Positions 28,722 to 36,880 of a stretch of 64,000 nt of DNA are shown one piece after another. The DNA is from Microvirga soli. Lineage in GTDB: Bacteria > Pseudomonadota > Alphaproteobacteria > Rhizobiales > Beijerinckiaceae. Both the position numbers and the translations under genes were made by a program. The notes beneath the pieces were generated by a model. It did not search any database. It saw nothing but the letters and a program-made list of their open reading frames with translations, and had not been told where the DNA came from. Position 1 is the stretch's first letter. The number at the start of each line of letters is the position of its first letter. The stretch covers positions 186,001 through 250,000 of the forward strand of contig NZ_JAERQE010000004.1 of NCBI RefSeq assembly GCF_016734765.1. Reading direction: 5' to 3'.

Positions 28722-29767
28722 ACGCCATGCGCCCTCTCCGCACTCCGGCCGAGTTGGCCGAGGCCGGCCTCATTACGCCTGAGGAGCTGCCCGAGATCGA
28801 GGCGGTGGCCGAGCGCTACGCCGTTGCCATCAGTCCTGCCATGGCCGGGCTGATCGACCGCAATGACCCGAACGACCCCATCGCCCGCCAGTTCGTGCCC
28901 GATGCGGCGGAGATGACCACCACGCCCGAGGAGCGGGACGATCCCATCGGCGATCTGGCCCACAGCCCCGTCGAGGGCATCGTCCACCGCTATCCCGACC
29001 GGGTGCTGCTGAAGGCCGTGCATATCTGCCCGGTCTATTGCCGCTTCTGCTTCCGCCGCGAGATGGTCGGGCCCCAGGGGCTGGGCACCCTCTCGCCCGA
29101 GGCCATGGACAGGGCTTTCGCCTATATCGCCGATCATCGGGAAATCTGGGAGGTGATCCTCACCGGCGGCGATCCGCTGGTTCTGTCCCCGCGGCGGCTT
29201 ACCGAGATCATGCAGAGGCTTTCCGCCATCGATCACGTAAAGATCGTCCGCTTTCACACCCGCGTGCCCGTGGTGGAGCCGGAGCGGATCGACGAGGCTC
29301 TGATCGCCGCCCTTAAATGCAGTGGCAAGACGGCCTATGTAGCGCTCCACGCCAACCATCCGCGCGAGCTGACCTCTGAGGCGCGGGCTGCCTGCGCCCG
29401 GCTGGTGGATTCAGGCATCGTGATGATCAGCCAGTCGGTGCTCCTGAGAGGCGTCAACGACGACCCGGACACGCTGGCCGCCCTCATGCGCGCCTTCGTG
29501 GAAAACCGGATCAAGCCCTACTACCTGCACCACCCCGATCTCGCGCCGGGCACGAGCCATTTCCGCCTCTCCATTGAGGAGGGCCGCTCCCTCGTGGCGG
29601 GATTGCGCGGGCGGCTCTCGGGCTTGTGCCAGCCAACCTACATCCTCGACATTCCGGGCGGGCATGGAAAGGCGGTGATCGGCCCGGATGCGCTGCGCGA
29701 CAGCGGTGGGTGCTATACGGTCTCGGATTTCCGCGGCCGAGAGCACGCCTATCCCCCGTCAGAGTAA
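28718..29767 (+). CDS. epmB: EF-P-associated lysine 2,3-aminomutase
   Basis: A 349-residue radical-SAM enzyme of the KamA/YjeK family. The [4Fe-4S] cluster Cys are C104, C108 and C111 (ICPVYCRFCFRRE). PLP-binding Lys and the QSVLLRGVND segment are visible. EpmB converts lysine to (R)-beta-lysine for EpmA. The protein lacks the C-terminal oligomerisation extension of clostridial KamA, as expected for YjeK. No EpmC hydroxylase gene is found in the window; EpmC is often missing outside gammaproteobacteria. Confidence 0.95.
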   Translation: MNAMRPLRTPAELAEAGLITPEELPEIEAVAERYAVAISPAMAGLIDRNDPNDPIARQFVPDAAEMTTTPEERDDPIGDLAHSPVEGIVHRYPDRVLLKAVHICPVYCRFCFRREMVGPQGLGTLSPEAMDRAFAYIADHREIWEVILTGGDPLVLSPRRLTEIMQRLSAIDHVKIVRFHTRVPVVEPERIDEALIAALKCSGKTAYVALHANHPRELTSEARAACARLVDSGIVMISQSVLLRGVNDDPDTLAALMRAFVENRIKPYYLHHPDLAPGTSHFRLSIEEGRSLVAGLRGRLSGLCQPTYILDIPGGHGKAVIGPDALRDSGGCYTVSDFRGREHAYPPSE

Positions 29768-29839
29768 CGGAAGCGGTATCGGCATCAACCATAGCCTGAT
29801 GTAAGATCGCCCATGAGAAGCTCTGGATTGGAGCCCGCC

Positions 29840-30208
29840 ATGGCGAACGATGCGGTTGAACCTGCCCAGCGCGACGAGCATCAGCGAATCGATTCGATCT
29901 TCCGCAGCGGTTCCATCACGGCGATCGGCGTCGTTGTCGGCTTCTCCCTGGGATTCCTGAGTCGCTGGGCAGCACTGCCCGGCGAGTGGACCCCTTCGGA
30001 TCTTGTCTCGGTCGCCTTGATCACCCTGGGCCTAGCCCTGCAGGTCAAAGCGCTGGCCGATCTGCTTCTGGTTTCCTCGCTCCAGCTCAAGCGGTACAAC
30101 CGCTCAGTGCGGTTTTTCCTGACCGGGCTCATCCTTGTCGGTCTTGGGGTTGTGTTTGCCGTCTTTGCCGATCTTCTCGGCTTCGGCGGCATCGTCCTTC
30201 AAGGGTAA
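29840..30208 (+). CDS. Small four-helix or three-helix membrane protein of unknown function
   Basis: A 122-residue protein. A hydrophilic N-terminus (ANDAVEPAQRDEHQRIDSIF) precedes three hydrophobic segments (ITAIGVVVGFSLGFL; LVSVALITLGLALQVKALADLL; FLTGLILVGLGVVFAVFADLLGF). The ATG at 29840 has GGAG 6 bases upstream, so an earlier frame start at 29813 is less likely. No family is recognised. It lies 72 bp after epmB and converges on arfB with 2 bp between stops, so it may be the third gene of the epm transcript. Confidence 0.72.
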   Translation: MANDAVEPAQRDEHQRIDSIFRSGSITAIGVVVGFSLGFLSRWAALPGEWTPSDLVSVALITLGLALQVKALADLLLVSSLQLKRYNRSVRFFLTGLILVGLGVVFAVFADLLGFGGIVLQG

Positions 30209-30210
30209 GC

Positions 30211-30633
30211 TCAGTCGAAGCCCGGCTTGCCGCTGCGTCCCTTCTTGATATCCGACCGGCGGCCTTTCGCCTCCAGCCTGCGCTTCTTGGACGCCAGCGT
30301 CGGCCGGGTGGGCCGGCGCGGCTTGGGACGCTCGGTCGCCTGTCGGATCAACTCCACGAGGCGCTCCAGAGCATCCTCCCGATTGCGCTCCTGTGAGCGG
30401 AACCGCTGTGCGGTGATGATCAGAACGCCGTCATTGGTCAGGCGGCTGCCGGCGAGCCGCTCCAGCTTTTCCTTTACGTAATCCGGCAGCGAGGGTGAGT
30501 TGCGCACGTCGAAACGCAGCTGGACGGCGGTTTCCACCTTGTTGACGTTCTGCCCGCCCGGCCCCGAGGCGCGGATGAAGCTTTCCTGAAGCTCGTCCTC
30601 ATGGAGCGCGATGGAGTTCGTCACCTGGATCAT
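30211..30633 (-). CDS. arfB: Alternative ribosome-rescue factor B (ArfB/YaeJ)
   Basis: A 140-residue peptidyl-tRNA hydrolase with the catalytic GGQ loop (RASGPGGQNVNKVETAV) near residue 25 and a basic C-terminal tail (KKRRLEAKGRRSDIKKGRSG) that enters the empty mRNA channel. It releases peptides from stalled non-stop ribosomes. AGAGG lies 5 bases upstream of the ATG. Length and tail are standard for ArfB rather than RF1/RF2 fragments. Single-gene transcript, convergent with the small membrane protein. Confidence 0.95.
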   Translation of the reverse strand: MIQVTNSIALHEDELQESFIRASGPGGQNVNKVETAVQLRFDVRNSPSLPDYVKEKLERLAGSRLTNDGVLIITAQRFRSQERNREDALERLVELIRQATERPKPRRPTRPTLASKKRRLEAKGRRSDIKKGRSGKPGFD

Positions 30634-30790
30634 GGGGCCTCTGGCGGAACGCGAACAAAGACAAGTGGAGTATCGGGACCGGAATCCAATGCAAGCTTAT
30701 CCGGCGCTTGTCGATGGCCTCGATCCGGCTTAAGCGCCTCATGCACGCCGCTTTTGCCGGACTGCCCACGCCCTCCCGCTCCGGATTCCC

Positions 30791-31717
30791 ATGTCGGCCG
30801 TCTTCGCCAGCCTGATCCCGACCTTCCTAATCATCGCCACCGGTTGGCTGTGCCGGGCCACGGGCTTCGTCAACGAGCAGCAATGGGCCGGGATGGAGCG
30901 CGTCACCTATGTGATCTTCTTCCCGGCGCTCGTCATCGACACCTTGTCGCGGGCCGACCTCTCCTCCGTGCCGGTCCTCGGCGTCGGCGGAGCGCTGGTC
31001 GGCGCGATCCTCGCCATGGCGGCGCTGGTGCTCGCGCTACGCCCCCTGCTGGAGCGCCATTTCGGCATCGACGGCCCCAGCTTCACGTCGATCTTCCAGG
31101 GCGCGACCCGCTGGAACACCTTCGTGGGCCTCGCCGTCGCCGGCAGCCTGTTCGGACAGCGCGGCATTGCGCTGATCGCGGTGGCCATCGCCGCCATGGT
31201 GCCGCTCCTCAACCTGCTGGCCTTTTATGTCTTCATACGCTTTGCCGGCCAGCCCCGGCGCAGCCCTTTCGATATCCTGCGCTCCTTCGTGACCAACCCG
31301 TTCATCTGGTCCTGCGCCGTGGGGCTCACCCTCAACCTGCTGGCGCCTCCGCTGCCAAAGCCGATGGCCGCCTATATCGAGATCATCGGCCGCGCGGCGC
31401 TGGCTGCGGGGCTCCTGATCGTCGGCGCGGGCCTCGACATCCGGCGCCTTGCCCGCCCGGGCCTTCCGCACGCACTGACGGCGGGCCTGAAGCTGATCCT
31501 CCTCCCGTTGATCGCCGGAACCCTTGCAGGCTTTGCAGGCGTGACCGGTAGTGACATGACGGTGACCATCATCGCCGCCTCCGTGCCCTGTGCCAGCGCG
31601 GCCTACGTGCTCGCGCGCCAGATGGGCGGCAATGCCGGGCTCATGGCGGAGATCCTGACGCTCCAGACCCTGCTCGCCCTCCTTTCCATGCCGGTTCTCA
31701 TTTCCCTCCTGGGTTGA
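30791..31717 (+). CDS. AEC family (auxin-efflux-carrier-like) transporter
   Basis: A 308-residue membrane protein with ten hydrophobic helices in two inverted halves. The unwound-helix features are visible as RVTYVIFFPALVIDTLS and, in the second half, ASVPCASAAYVLARQMGGNA. The family includes MdcF-type malonate and other dicarboxylate/amino-acid carriers; no substrate can be assigned. The gene stands alone, with a 157-bp gap to divergent arfB. It ends shortly before a palindrome upstream of the next small gene. Confidence 0.9.
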   Translation: MSAVFASLIPTFLIIATGWLCRATGFVNEQQWAGMERVTYVIFFPALVIDTLSRADLSSVPVLGVGGALVGAILAMAALVLALRPLLERHFGIDGPSFTSIFQGATRWNTFVGLAVAGSLFGQRGIALIAVAIAAMVPLLNLLAFYVFIRFAGQPRRSPFDILRSFVTNPFIWSCAVGLTLNLLAPPLPKPMAAYIEIIGRAALAAGLLIVGAGLDIRRLARPGLPHALTAGLKLILLPLIAGTLAGFAGVTGSDMTVTIIAASVPCASAAYVLARQMGGNAGLMAEILTLQTLLALLSMPVLISLLG

Positions 31718-31769
31718 TAGCAGACCGCCGTTCTGCAACCCAATGTATAGTAAATGGCAGCTTGTCATA

Positions 31770-31788
31770 TTAGCAGTTGCGCTGCTAA
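31770..31788. promoter_or_regulatory. Perfect short palindrome upstream of the 80-residue gene
   Basis: TTAGCAG (31770-31776) and CTGCTAA (31782-31788) are exact inverted copies around TTGCG, in an AT-richer gap 38 bp before the ATG. It could be an operator or, less likely without a T run, a terminator for the AEC gene. Confidence 0.35.
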
Positions 31789-31825
31789 CTAGGCGAATTG
31801 CAACAGTGAGACAGTTTCATCCCTC

Positions 31826-32068
31826 ATGACCAAAGCCCTGCGCCCCTCCGGAAAAGACCCGTCCGCGAATGACGTTGCGGGCGCCGAGGGCGGCGTCCAT
31901 CCCCGCAGCGGGATGAGCCCGGTGGAAACGGCCCAGTATGTGGCCGAGTTTTCGGCGGAGCTGTCCTATCTCGCCCGCGAGGCCAATCTCGACCTCCTGG
32001 CCTACCTGCTCGACATGGCGCGGCTGGAGGCTATCCGGACGGTGCAGTCCGGCGACAAAAACAATTAG
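31826..32068 (+). CDS. Small conserved hypothetical protein
   Basis: 80 residues. The first ~28 residues are low-complexity and hydrophilic, then an alpha-helical, acidic segment follows ([20 protein letters not shown] and [18 protein letters not shown]). This second part is the kind of short helical protein seen conserved in Rhizobiales; the function is unknown. The start at 31826 has no clear SD, and an internal ATG at 31913 after GCGGG is possible. The stop overlaps the end of convergent dprA by 4 bp. No membrane segment. Confidence 0.7.
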   Translation: MTKALRPSGKDPSANDVAGAEGGVHPRSGMSPVETAQYVAEFSAELSYLAREANLDLLAYLLDMARLEAIRTVQSGDKNN

Positions 32069-33249
32069 ATCTGAAGCAGCGACACCGCATTACCGCCATG
32101 ACGCTCGAGCCGTCCGGCAATTTCTAGTTCCAGCAGGGCCGTCTGCACTGAGCGGATCGACAGTCCGGTTTGCCGGACGAGATCGTCGATGGCCACAGGG
32201 GACGGGCCAAGGAACGTGATCAGATCCGCCTGCCCCTCCTGTGCCTCGTCCTCGATCCCGGCATCCGGCATGACGGGCCGCACCGGCGCGCGGGCGATGT
32301 CGGGCAGGTCGAGTTCGTCCCAGAGTTCTTCCGATCCAAGGACGTAATGCGGCTCCTCGGCGCTCCGGTCGAGACGCGGGCCCGAGGCGATCAGCGGCTC
32401 CAGCACGCTCGTGACATGCTCGACCCCGGCGCAGAGGGTGGCGCCGTCCCGGATGAGATCGTTGGTGCCCTCGGCGCGCGGATCGAGGGGCGATCCCGGA
32501 ACGGCGAAGACCTCCCGCCCCTGCTCCAGGGCAAAGCGTGCGGTGATGAGCGAGCCGGAGCGGCGCGCTGCCTCCACCACCACAACCCCGTAGGACAGGC
32601 CGGAGACGATGCGGTTACGGCGCGGGAAGTCGCGTCCGCGCGGCTCCCAGCCCATGGGCATCTCCGAGATCACCGCCCCGCCCTGCTCCAAAATGGCTTG
32701 AAGCAACGGCTCGTTCTGGCTCGGATAGATGCGGTCATGCCCACCGGCCAGCACTGCGACCGTGCCGGTCTCGAGCGTCGCCTTGTGGGCTCTCGTGTCG
32801 ATGCCCCGCGCCAGCCCGGATATGACCACGTATCCGGCTTCGCCCAGCTGCCGCGCGAGACGCTCGGCGAAGGTCAGGCCGGAGGCCGAGGCGTTGCGCG
32901 AACCGACGATGGCGACGGAGGGCTTCGCCAGCACCGCGGCATTGCCGCGAAGCGCAATCAGCGGCGGAGCCGTGTCGATGGCCTGCAGGGTCTTCGGGTA
33001 ATCGGGTTCGCCCATGGCGATGAAGCGCACGCCGAGGCGCGCGGCCGCGGCTATCTCCTTCTCGGCCTCGGCCCGGCTGTACACCTTGAGCAGCAGGCGC
33101 CCGCCGCGACGGGCCAAGTCCGGAAGGGCATCCAGCGCGGCTGCCGCTCCGCCATATTGGTTGATGAGCGCGCGGAAGGTGCGCGGGCCGACATTTTCCG
33201 AGCGGATGAGGCGAAGCCAGTCGAGACGCTGCTCATCCGTCAGGATCAT
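32065..33249 (-). CDS. dprA: DNA-processing protein DprA
   Basis: A 394-residue protein with an N-terminal SAM-like helical domain, a Rossmann-like DprA core with the [13 protein letters not shown] and [16 protein letters not shown] motifs (~100-290), and a C-terminal winged-helix (DRL_cat/DML1-like) domain (~330-394). DprA loads RecA onto incoming single-stranded DNA during transformation. It is the last gene of the pyrB-pyrC'-plsY-dprA unit (3 bp after plsY). AAGG precedes the ATG. In most Rhizobiales topA follows on the same strand; here topA is 5.4 kb away and inverted relative to it. Confidence 0.96.
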   Translation of the reverse strand: MILTDEQRLDWLRLIRSENVGPRTFRALINQYGGAAAALDALPDLARRGGRLLLKVYSRAEAEKEIAAAARLGVRFIAMGEPDYPKTLQAIDTAPPLIALRGNAAVLAKPSVAIVGSRNASASGLTFAERLARQLGEAGYVVISGLARGIDTRAHKATLETGTVAVLAGGHDRIYPSQNEPLLQAILEQGGAVISEMPMGWEPRGRDFPRRNRIVSGLSYGVVVVEAARRSGSLITARFALEQGREVFAVPGSPLDPRAEGTNDLIRDGATLCAGVEHVTSVLEPLIASGPRLDRSAEEPHYVLGSEELWDELDLPDIARAPVRPVMPDAGIEDEAQEGQADLITFLGPSPVAIDDLVRQTGLSIRSVQTALLELEIAGRLERHGGNAVSLLQI

Positions 33250-33252
33250 GCC

Positions 33253-33855
33253 TTATCCCTTCTGCCCGATCTTGCCCTCGGTCCCGGCAAGGAGGCGGCT
33301 GATGTTCTGGCCGTGCTTCCACCACAGGAGCGCCACGAGCACCACGGCAATCCCGGCCATGCCGGGTTCGCCCAAGAGCCAGAGGATGATGGGCGTAGCG
33401 GCGCTGGCCACCAGAGCCGAGAGCGAGGAGTACTTGGAGGCGAAAGCGACGCCGAGCCAGATCAGGCAGAAGATCAGCGCGGCCAGGGGCTTGAGGCCGA
33501 TCAGGACGCCGATGAAAGTGGCCACGCCCTTGCCGCCCTTGAACCCGAGCCAAACGGGAAAGAGGTGGCCCAGGAAAGCCCCGAGGGCAGCCATGATGGC
33601 GAAGTACGGACCCCATTGTGCGGCGATGAGCACGGCGGCCGTGCCTTTCAGGGCATCGGCCAGGAGCGTTGCCGCCGCGAGGCCCTTGCGGCCCGTGCGC
33701 AGCACGTTGGTGGCGCCGATATTGCCCGACCCGATCTTCCGCACGTCGCCCAAACCGGCCATGCGGGTGAGGATCAGGCCGAACGGAATCGAGCCCAGGA
33801 GATAGCCGAAAAGCAGAGCCGCCAGCAGGTACAGGAGATTGGCCTCGTCAGACAT
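33253..33855 (-). CDS. plsY: Acyl-phosphate:glycerol-3-phosphate acyltransferase PlsY
   Basis: A 200-residue integral membrane enzyme that starts phospholipid synthesis by acylating glycerol-3-phosphate. The three conserved motifs are visible: [12 protein letters not shown] (motif 1), [19 protein letters not shown] (motif 2) and the C-terminal [22 protein letters not shown] (motif 3). Five or six helices. GAGAAG lies upstream of the ATG. It sits 10 bp after pyrC' and 3 bp before dprA. Confidence 0.97.
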   Translation of the reverse strand: MSDEANLLYLLAALLFGYLLGSIPFGLILTRMAGLGDVRKIGSGNIGATNVLRTGRKGLAAATLLADALKGTAAVLIAAQWGPYFAIMAALGAFLGHLFPVWLGFKGGKGVATFIGVLIGLKPLAALIFCLIWLGVAFASKYSSLSALVASAATPIILWLLGEPGMAGIAVVLVALLWWKHGQNISRLLAGTEGKIGQKG

Positions 33856-33865
33856 TCACTTCTCG

Positions 33866-35158
33866 TTACATCGTTTCGCGTTGAAAAACCACCCGGCCCG
33901 CAACCATCGTGACGGCCACCTGACCTTCCAAGCGCGCTTCATCGAAAGGCGTGTTCTTGGACAGGGATTTGAGCTGGCGCTTGTCGAGCACGTAAGGCGC
34001 ATCCGGATCGAACACGATCAGGTCGGCCGGAGCGCCGACCGCCAGCTGTCCGCCGGGAAGGCCTAGGATCTCTGCGGGTTTCGTCGACAGGGCTCGCAGA
34101 AGCCGTGGCAGCGAAATGCCATCCGAATGGACGAGGCGCAGGGCTGCTGAGAGCAGGGTCTCGAGCCCCACGGCTCCATCGGCCGCCTCAGCGAAGGGCA
34201 GCCGCTTGTTCTCAACATCCTGTGGATTATGGTCCGACACGATCACGTCGATGGTGCCGTCGGCCAGCGCCTCGATCATCGCCTGCCGGTCGTCCTCATG
34301 GCGCAGCGGCGGCGAGAGCTTCAGGAAGGTGCGGTAATCGCCGATGTCGTTCTCGTTGAGCGCCAGGTGATTGATGGAGACCCCGCAGGTGACCGGCAGT
34401 CCGTTCGCCTTCGCAGCCTTCACGATATCGGCCGAGTCGGCGCAGGAGATCATGGCCGCGTGGTAGCGCCCGCCCGTGAGGCGCACGAGGCGGATGTCGC
34501 GCTCCAGCATCACCGTCTCGGCCTCGCGCGGGATGCCCGGCAGCCCGAGCCGCGAGGCGAACTCGCCCTCGTTCATCACACCCTGGCCGACGAGATCGGG
34601 ATCCTCCACGTGATGGATGATCAGCGCGTCGAAGTCGCGGGCATAGGTCAGCGCCCGGCGCATGACCTGAGCGTTCGTGACGGAGCGCGCACCATCCGTG
34701 AAGGCGATGGCGCCGGCCTCCTTCAGACGACCGATCTCCGCCATCTCGTCGCCCTGGAGGCCCTTCGTGAGGGCAGCAGCCGGGCGGATGTTCACCATGG
34801 AGGTGTCGCGGGCGCGGCGCACGATGAAGTCGATCACCGCCGGATCGTCGAGGGCCGGGCTCGTGTCCGGCATCGACACCACGGTGGTGACGCCGCCCGC
34901 CGCCGCCGCCTCGCCGGCGCTCTTCAAGGTCTCGCGATAGGGCCCGCCCGGCTCGCCGATGAAGGCGCGCATGTCGATGAGGCCGGGGGCGAGGACTTGG
35001 CCGCCGCAATCGATCACCTGCGCATCATCGGAGACGGCGACCTGCGGACCAAGAGCCTGGATGACGCCGTCGCGCACCAGCAAGCTCCCCCGTTCCTCGC
35101 GGTCGCTGGCGGGATCGATGAGGCGGGCGTTCTTGAAGAGGATGGGTTGGTTGCTCAT
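33866..35158 (-). CDS. Inactive dihydroorotase-like PyrC' (PyrX)
   Basis: A 430-residue amidohydrolase-fold protein of the dihydroorotase family. The HxH metal-binding motif expected after the first strand is replaced by Arg-64 and Phe-66 (DMRAFIGEPG), and the His expected in the YHxAHxS strand is Met-236 (YHAAMIS). DHNP keeps the strand-8 Asp. With the first metal pair gone, catalysis is very unlikely. In Pseudomonas a similarly dead pyrC' product is required to hold aspartate transcarbamoylase (PyrB) in its dodecameric form. The gene follows pyrB by 8 bp, as there. An active dihydroorotase must be encoded elsewhere. MSNQ at 35158 is taken as the start because GAGGGG is just upstream. Confidence 0.92.
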   Translation of the reverse strand: MSNQPILFKNARLIDPASDREERGSLLVRDGVIQALGPQVAVSDDAQVIDCGGQVLAPGLIDMRAFIGEPGGPYRETLKSAGEAAAAGGVTTVVSMPDTSPALDDPAVIDFIVRRARDTSMVNIRPAAALTKGLQGDEMAEIGRLKEAGAIAFTDGARSVTNAQVMRRALTYARDFDALIIHHVEDPDLVGQGVMNEGEFASRLGLPGIPREAETVMLERDIRLVRLTGGRYHAAMISCADSADIVKAAKANGLPVTCGVSINHLALNENDIGDYRTFLKLSPPLRHEDDRQAMIEALADGTIDVIVSDHNPQDVENKRLPFAEAADGAVGLETLLSAALRLVHSDGISLPRLLRALSTKPAEILGLPGGQLAVGAPADLIVFDPDAPYVLDKRQLKSLSKNTPFDEARLEGQVAVTMVAGRVVFQRETM

Positions 35159-35166
35159 GACGCCCC

Positions 35167-36114
35167 TCACCTGTTCGGCAGATGGCTCGCCAGAGCCTCC
35201 AGCACCGCCATGCGCACGGCGACGCCCATTTCAACCTGCTCGCGGATCAGGGACTGCGCGCCGTCCGCCACATCGGACGAGATCTCGACGCCCCGGTTCA
35301 TCGGACCCGGATGCATCACGAGCGCGTCGGGCTTGGCGAAGCTCAGCTTCTCCTGATCGAGCCCGTAGAAGCGGAAATACTCCTTCACGGAGGGCACGAA
35401 GGAGCCGTTCATGCGCTCGCGCTGCAGGCGCAGCATCATGACGATGTCCGCGTCCTTCAATCCCTTCTCCATGCTGGTGAATGTCTCGAAGCCGAGCCGC
35501 GCGATGCCGGGCGGGATCAGGGTCGAGGGTGCCACGAGGCGCACCCGGGCGCCCATGGCGGCGAGCAGGATCATGTTGGAGCGCGCCACCCGCGAATGCA
35601 GGATGTCGCCGCAGATCGCCACAGTCAGCCCCTCGATGCGCCCCTTGTTGCGCCGGATGGTGAGCGCGTCGAGCAGAGCCTGGGTCGGGTGCTCGTGCGC
35701 GCCGTCGCCGGCATTCACCACCGAGCAGTCGACCTTCTGGGCCAGCAGATGCACGGCGCCCGCCGAATGATGGCGCACGACGATGATGTCGGGCCGCATG
35801 GCGTTCAGTGTCACGGCGGTGTCGATCAGGGTCTCGCCCTTCTTCACCGAGGATGAGCCGACCTGCATGTTCATTACGTCGGCGCCGAGCCGCTTGCCGG
35901 CGATCTCGAAGGACGACTGGGTGCGGGTGGAGGCCTCGAAGAAGAGGTTGATCTGGGTCCGGCCCCGCAGGGTCGTCTTCCGCTTCTCGACCTGCCGGCT
36001 CACCTCGACCTGTTCGTCGGCAAGGTCGAGCAGCGCCTGAATGTCCAAGGGAGACAGCCCCTCGATGCCGAGGAGATGCCGGTGGGGAAAAACGGATCGG
36101 GGGGCGTCTGTCAT
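35167..36114 (-). CDS. pyrB: Aspartate carbamoyltransferase catalytic chain
   Basis: A 315-residue enzyme that forms carbamoyl-aspartate in pyrimidine synthesis. The carbamoyl-phosphate site reads [14 protein letters not shown] and the second-domain signature [13 protein letters not shown] is complete, followed by [12 protein letters not shown]. The ATG at 36114 gives the usual length; the in-frame extension to 36159 lacks similarity. It heads the pyrB-pyrC'-plsY-dprA unit. No pyrI regulatory subunit is present, consistent with the class A or B enzyme that uses a PyrC' partner. Confidence 0.97.
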   Translation of the reverse strand: MTDAPRSVFPHRHLLGIEGLSPLDIQALLDLADEQVEVSRQVEKRKTTLRGRTQINLFFEASTRTQSSFEIAGKRLGADVMNMQVGSSSVKKGETLIDTAVTLNAMRPDIIVVRHHSAGAVHLLAQKVDCSVVNAGDGAHEHPTQALLDALTIRRNKGRIEGLTVAICGDILHSRVARSNMILLAAMGARVRLVAPSTLIPPGIARLGFETFTSMEKGLKDADIVMMLRLQRERMNGSFVPSVKEYFRFYGLDQEKLSFAKPDALVMHPGPMNRGVEISSDVADGAQSLIREQVEMGVAVRMAVLEALASHLPNR

Positions 36115-36257
36115 CTTAAAGCGATGGCTATAGGCGGTCCCGGAAACGGCGGCAAGCAAGGGATTTCGCCCGAGGCCAGATTATGCCCAGGGACTGGTCG
36201 CTCCCCGCCTCTATCGCGTTAACCTGATGATACCCTATAGATGCAAGATTGAGACAT

Positions 36258-36653
36258 TTAGAGATGCTCATATTTATCTTCATACAATTCGAGGGGAAGC
36301 CCGTCCGGATCGGCGAAAAAAGTGAAGCGCTGGTTTGTGTGCTCGTCGACGCGGACCGGCTCGACGAGAATCCCATAGTTTTCCAAATGGGTGATCATCG
36401 GTTCCAGGGCCTTCACCCTGAAGGCGAGATGCCTTAACCCACAGGCTTCCGGTCCGGATGGGCGGGGTGGCGGGTTCGGAAACGAAAAGAGTTCGATTTG
36501 AACTGAGCCGAGCTGAAGATCGCACTTCCAGGATTGCCGCTCTGCACGCCAGACCTCACGGATGATCGGAAATCCTAGGATTTGAGAATAGAATTGCTTC
36601 GAGCGATCGTAATCAGAGCAGATCATTGCGACATGGTGAATGGCGTCCAGCAT
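36258..36653 (-). CDS. VOC metalloprotein (YaeR/GloA2-like)
   Basis: A 131-residue glyoxalase-fold protein. It has the four expected metal ligands: His in HHVAMIC, Glu in VQIELFSF, His in GLRHLAFRV and Glu in PLELYED. It also has the DYDRSKQFYSQILGF start of YaeR proteins. YaeR is a divalent-metal binding VOC protein of unknown substrate. The gene and its flanks are clearly lower in G+C than the rest of the window and use ATA, AGA and TTA codons, a sign of recent gain. MLDAIHH at 36653 is the start; GAGGG is just upstream. It lies 143 bp upstream of pyrB. Confidence 0.88.
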   Translation of the reverse strand: MLDAIHHVAMICSDYDRSKQFYSQILGFPIIREVWRAERQSWKCDLQLGSVQIELFSFPNPPPRPSGPEACGLRHLAFRVKALEPMITHLENYGILVEPVRVDEHTNQRFTFFADPDGLPLELYEDKYEHL

Positions 36654-36745
36654 CAGACCCTCGCATTCCAGTTTACCGATGATTGACACGGGTTAGGCAA
36701 AGTAAAAGGGGCTCTGATGCACCCTATATCTAAACATTATAACAA

Positions 36746-36880
36746 TTAACAAGCCGCTGTTGAGTTGCATGGGGTAGCTGGGACGAAGGCAATCGGGTTG
36801 CCGACATAATCTTGGGGCGGCGGATACGATCCCTCTTTTTCTGCTCTAGAATAGATAGTTGTCCCTGGATCGCTGCCGTG
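36746..36880 (-). pseudogene. Possible decayed coding remnant
   Basis: The minus strand carries an open frame whose last ~40 residues (including YPPPQDYVGNPIAFVPAT and a NSTAAC end) do not look like shadow translation, and no start codon with SD is present; upstream the frame only runs antisense to aidB. Neighbouring DNA is AT-rich. It may be the end of a gene left by an insertion. Weakly supported. Confidence 0.2.

Noticed and set aside
33866..35158. Active dihydroorotase
   Set aside because: The HxH motif and a further His ligand are replaced, so a catalytic role is not supported.
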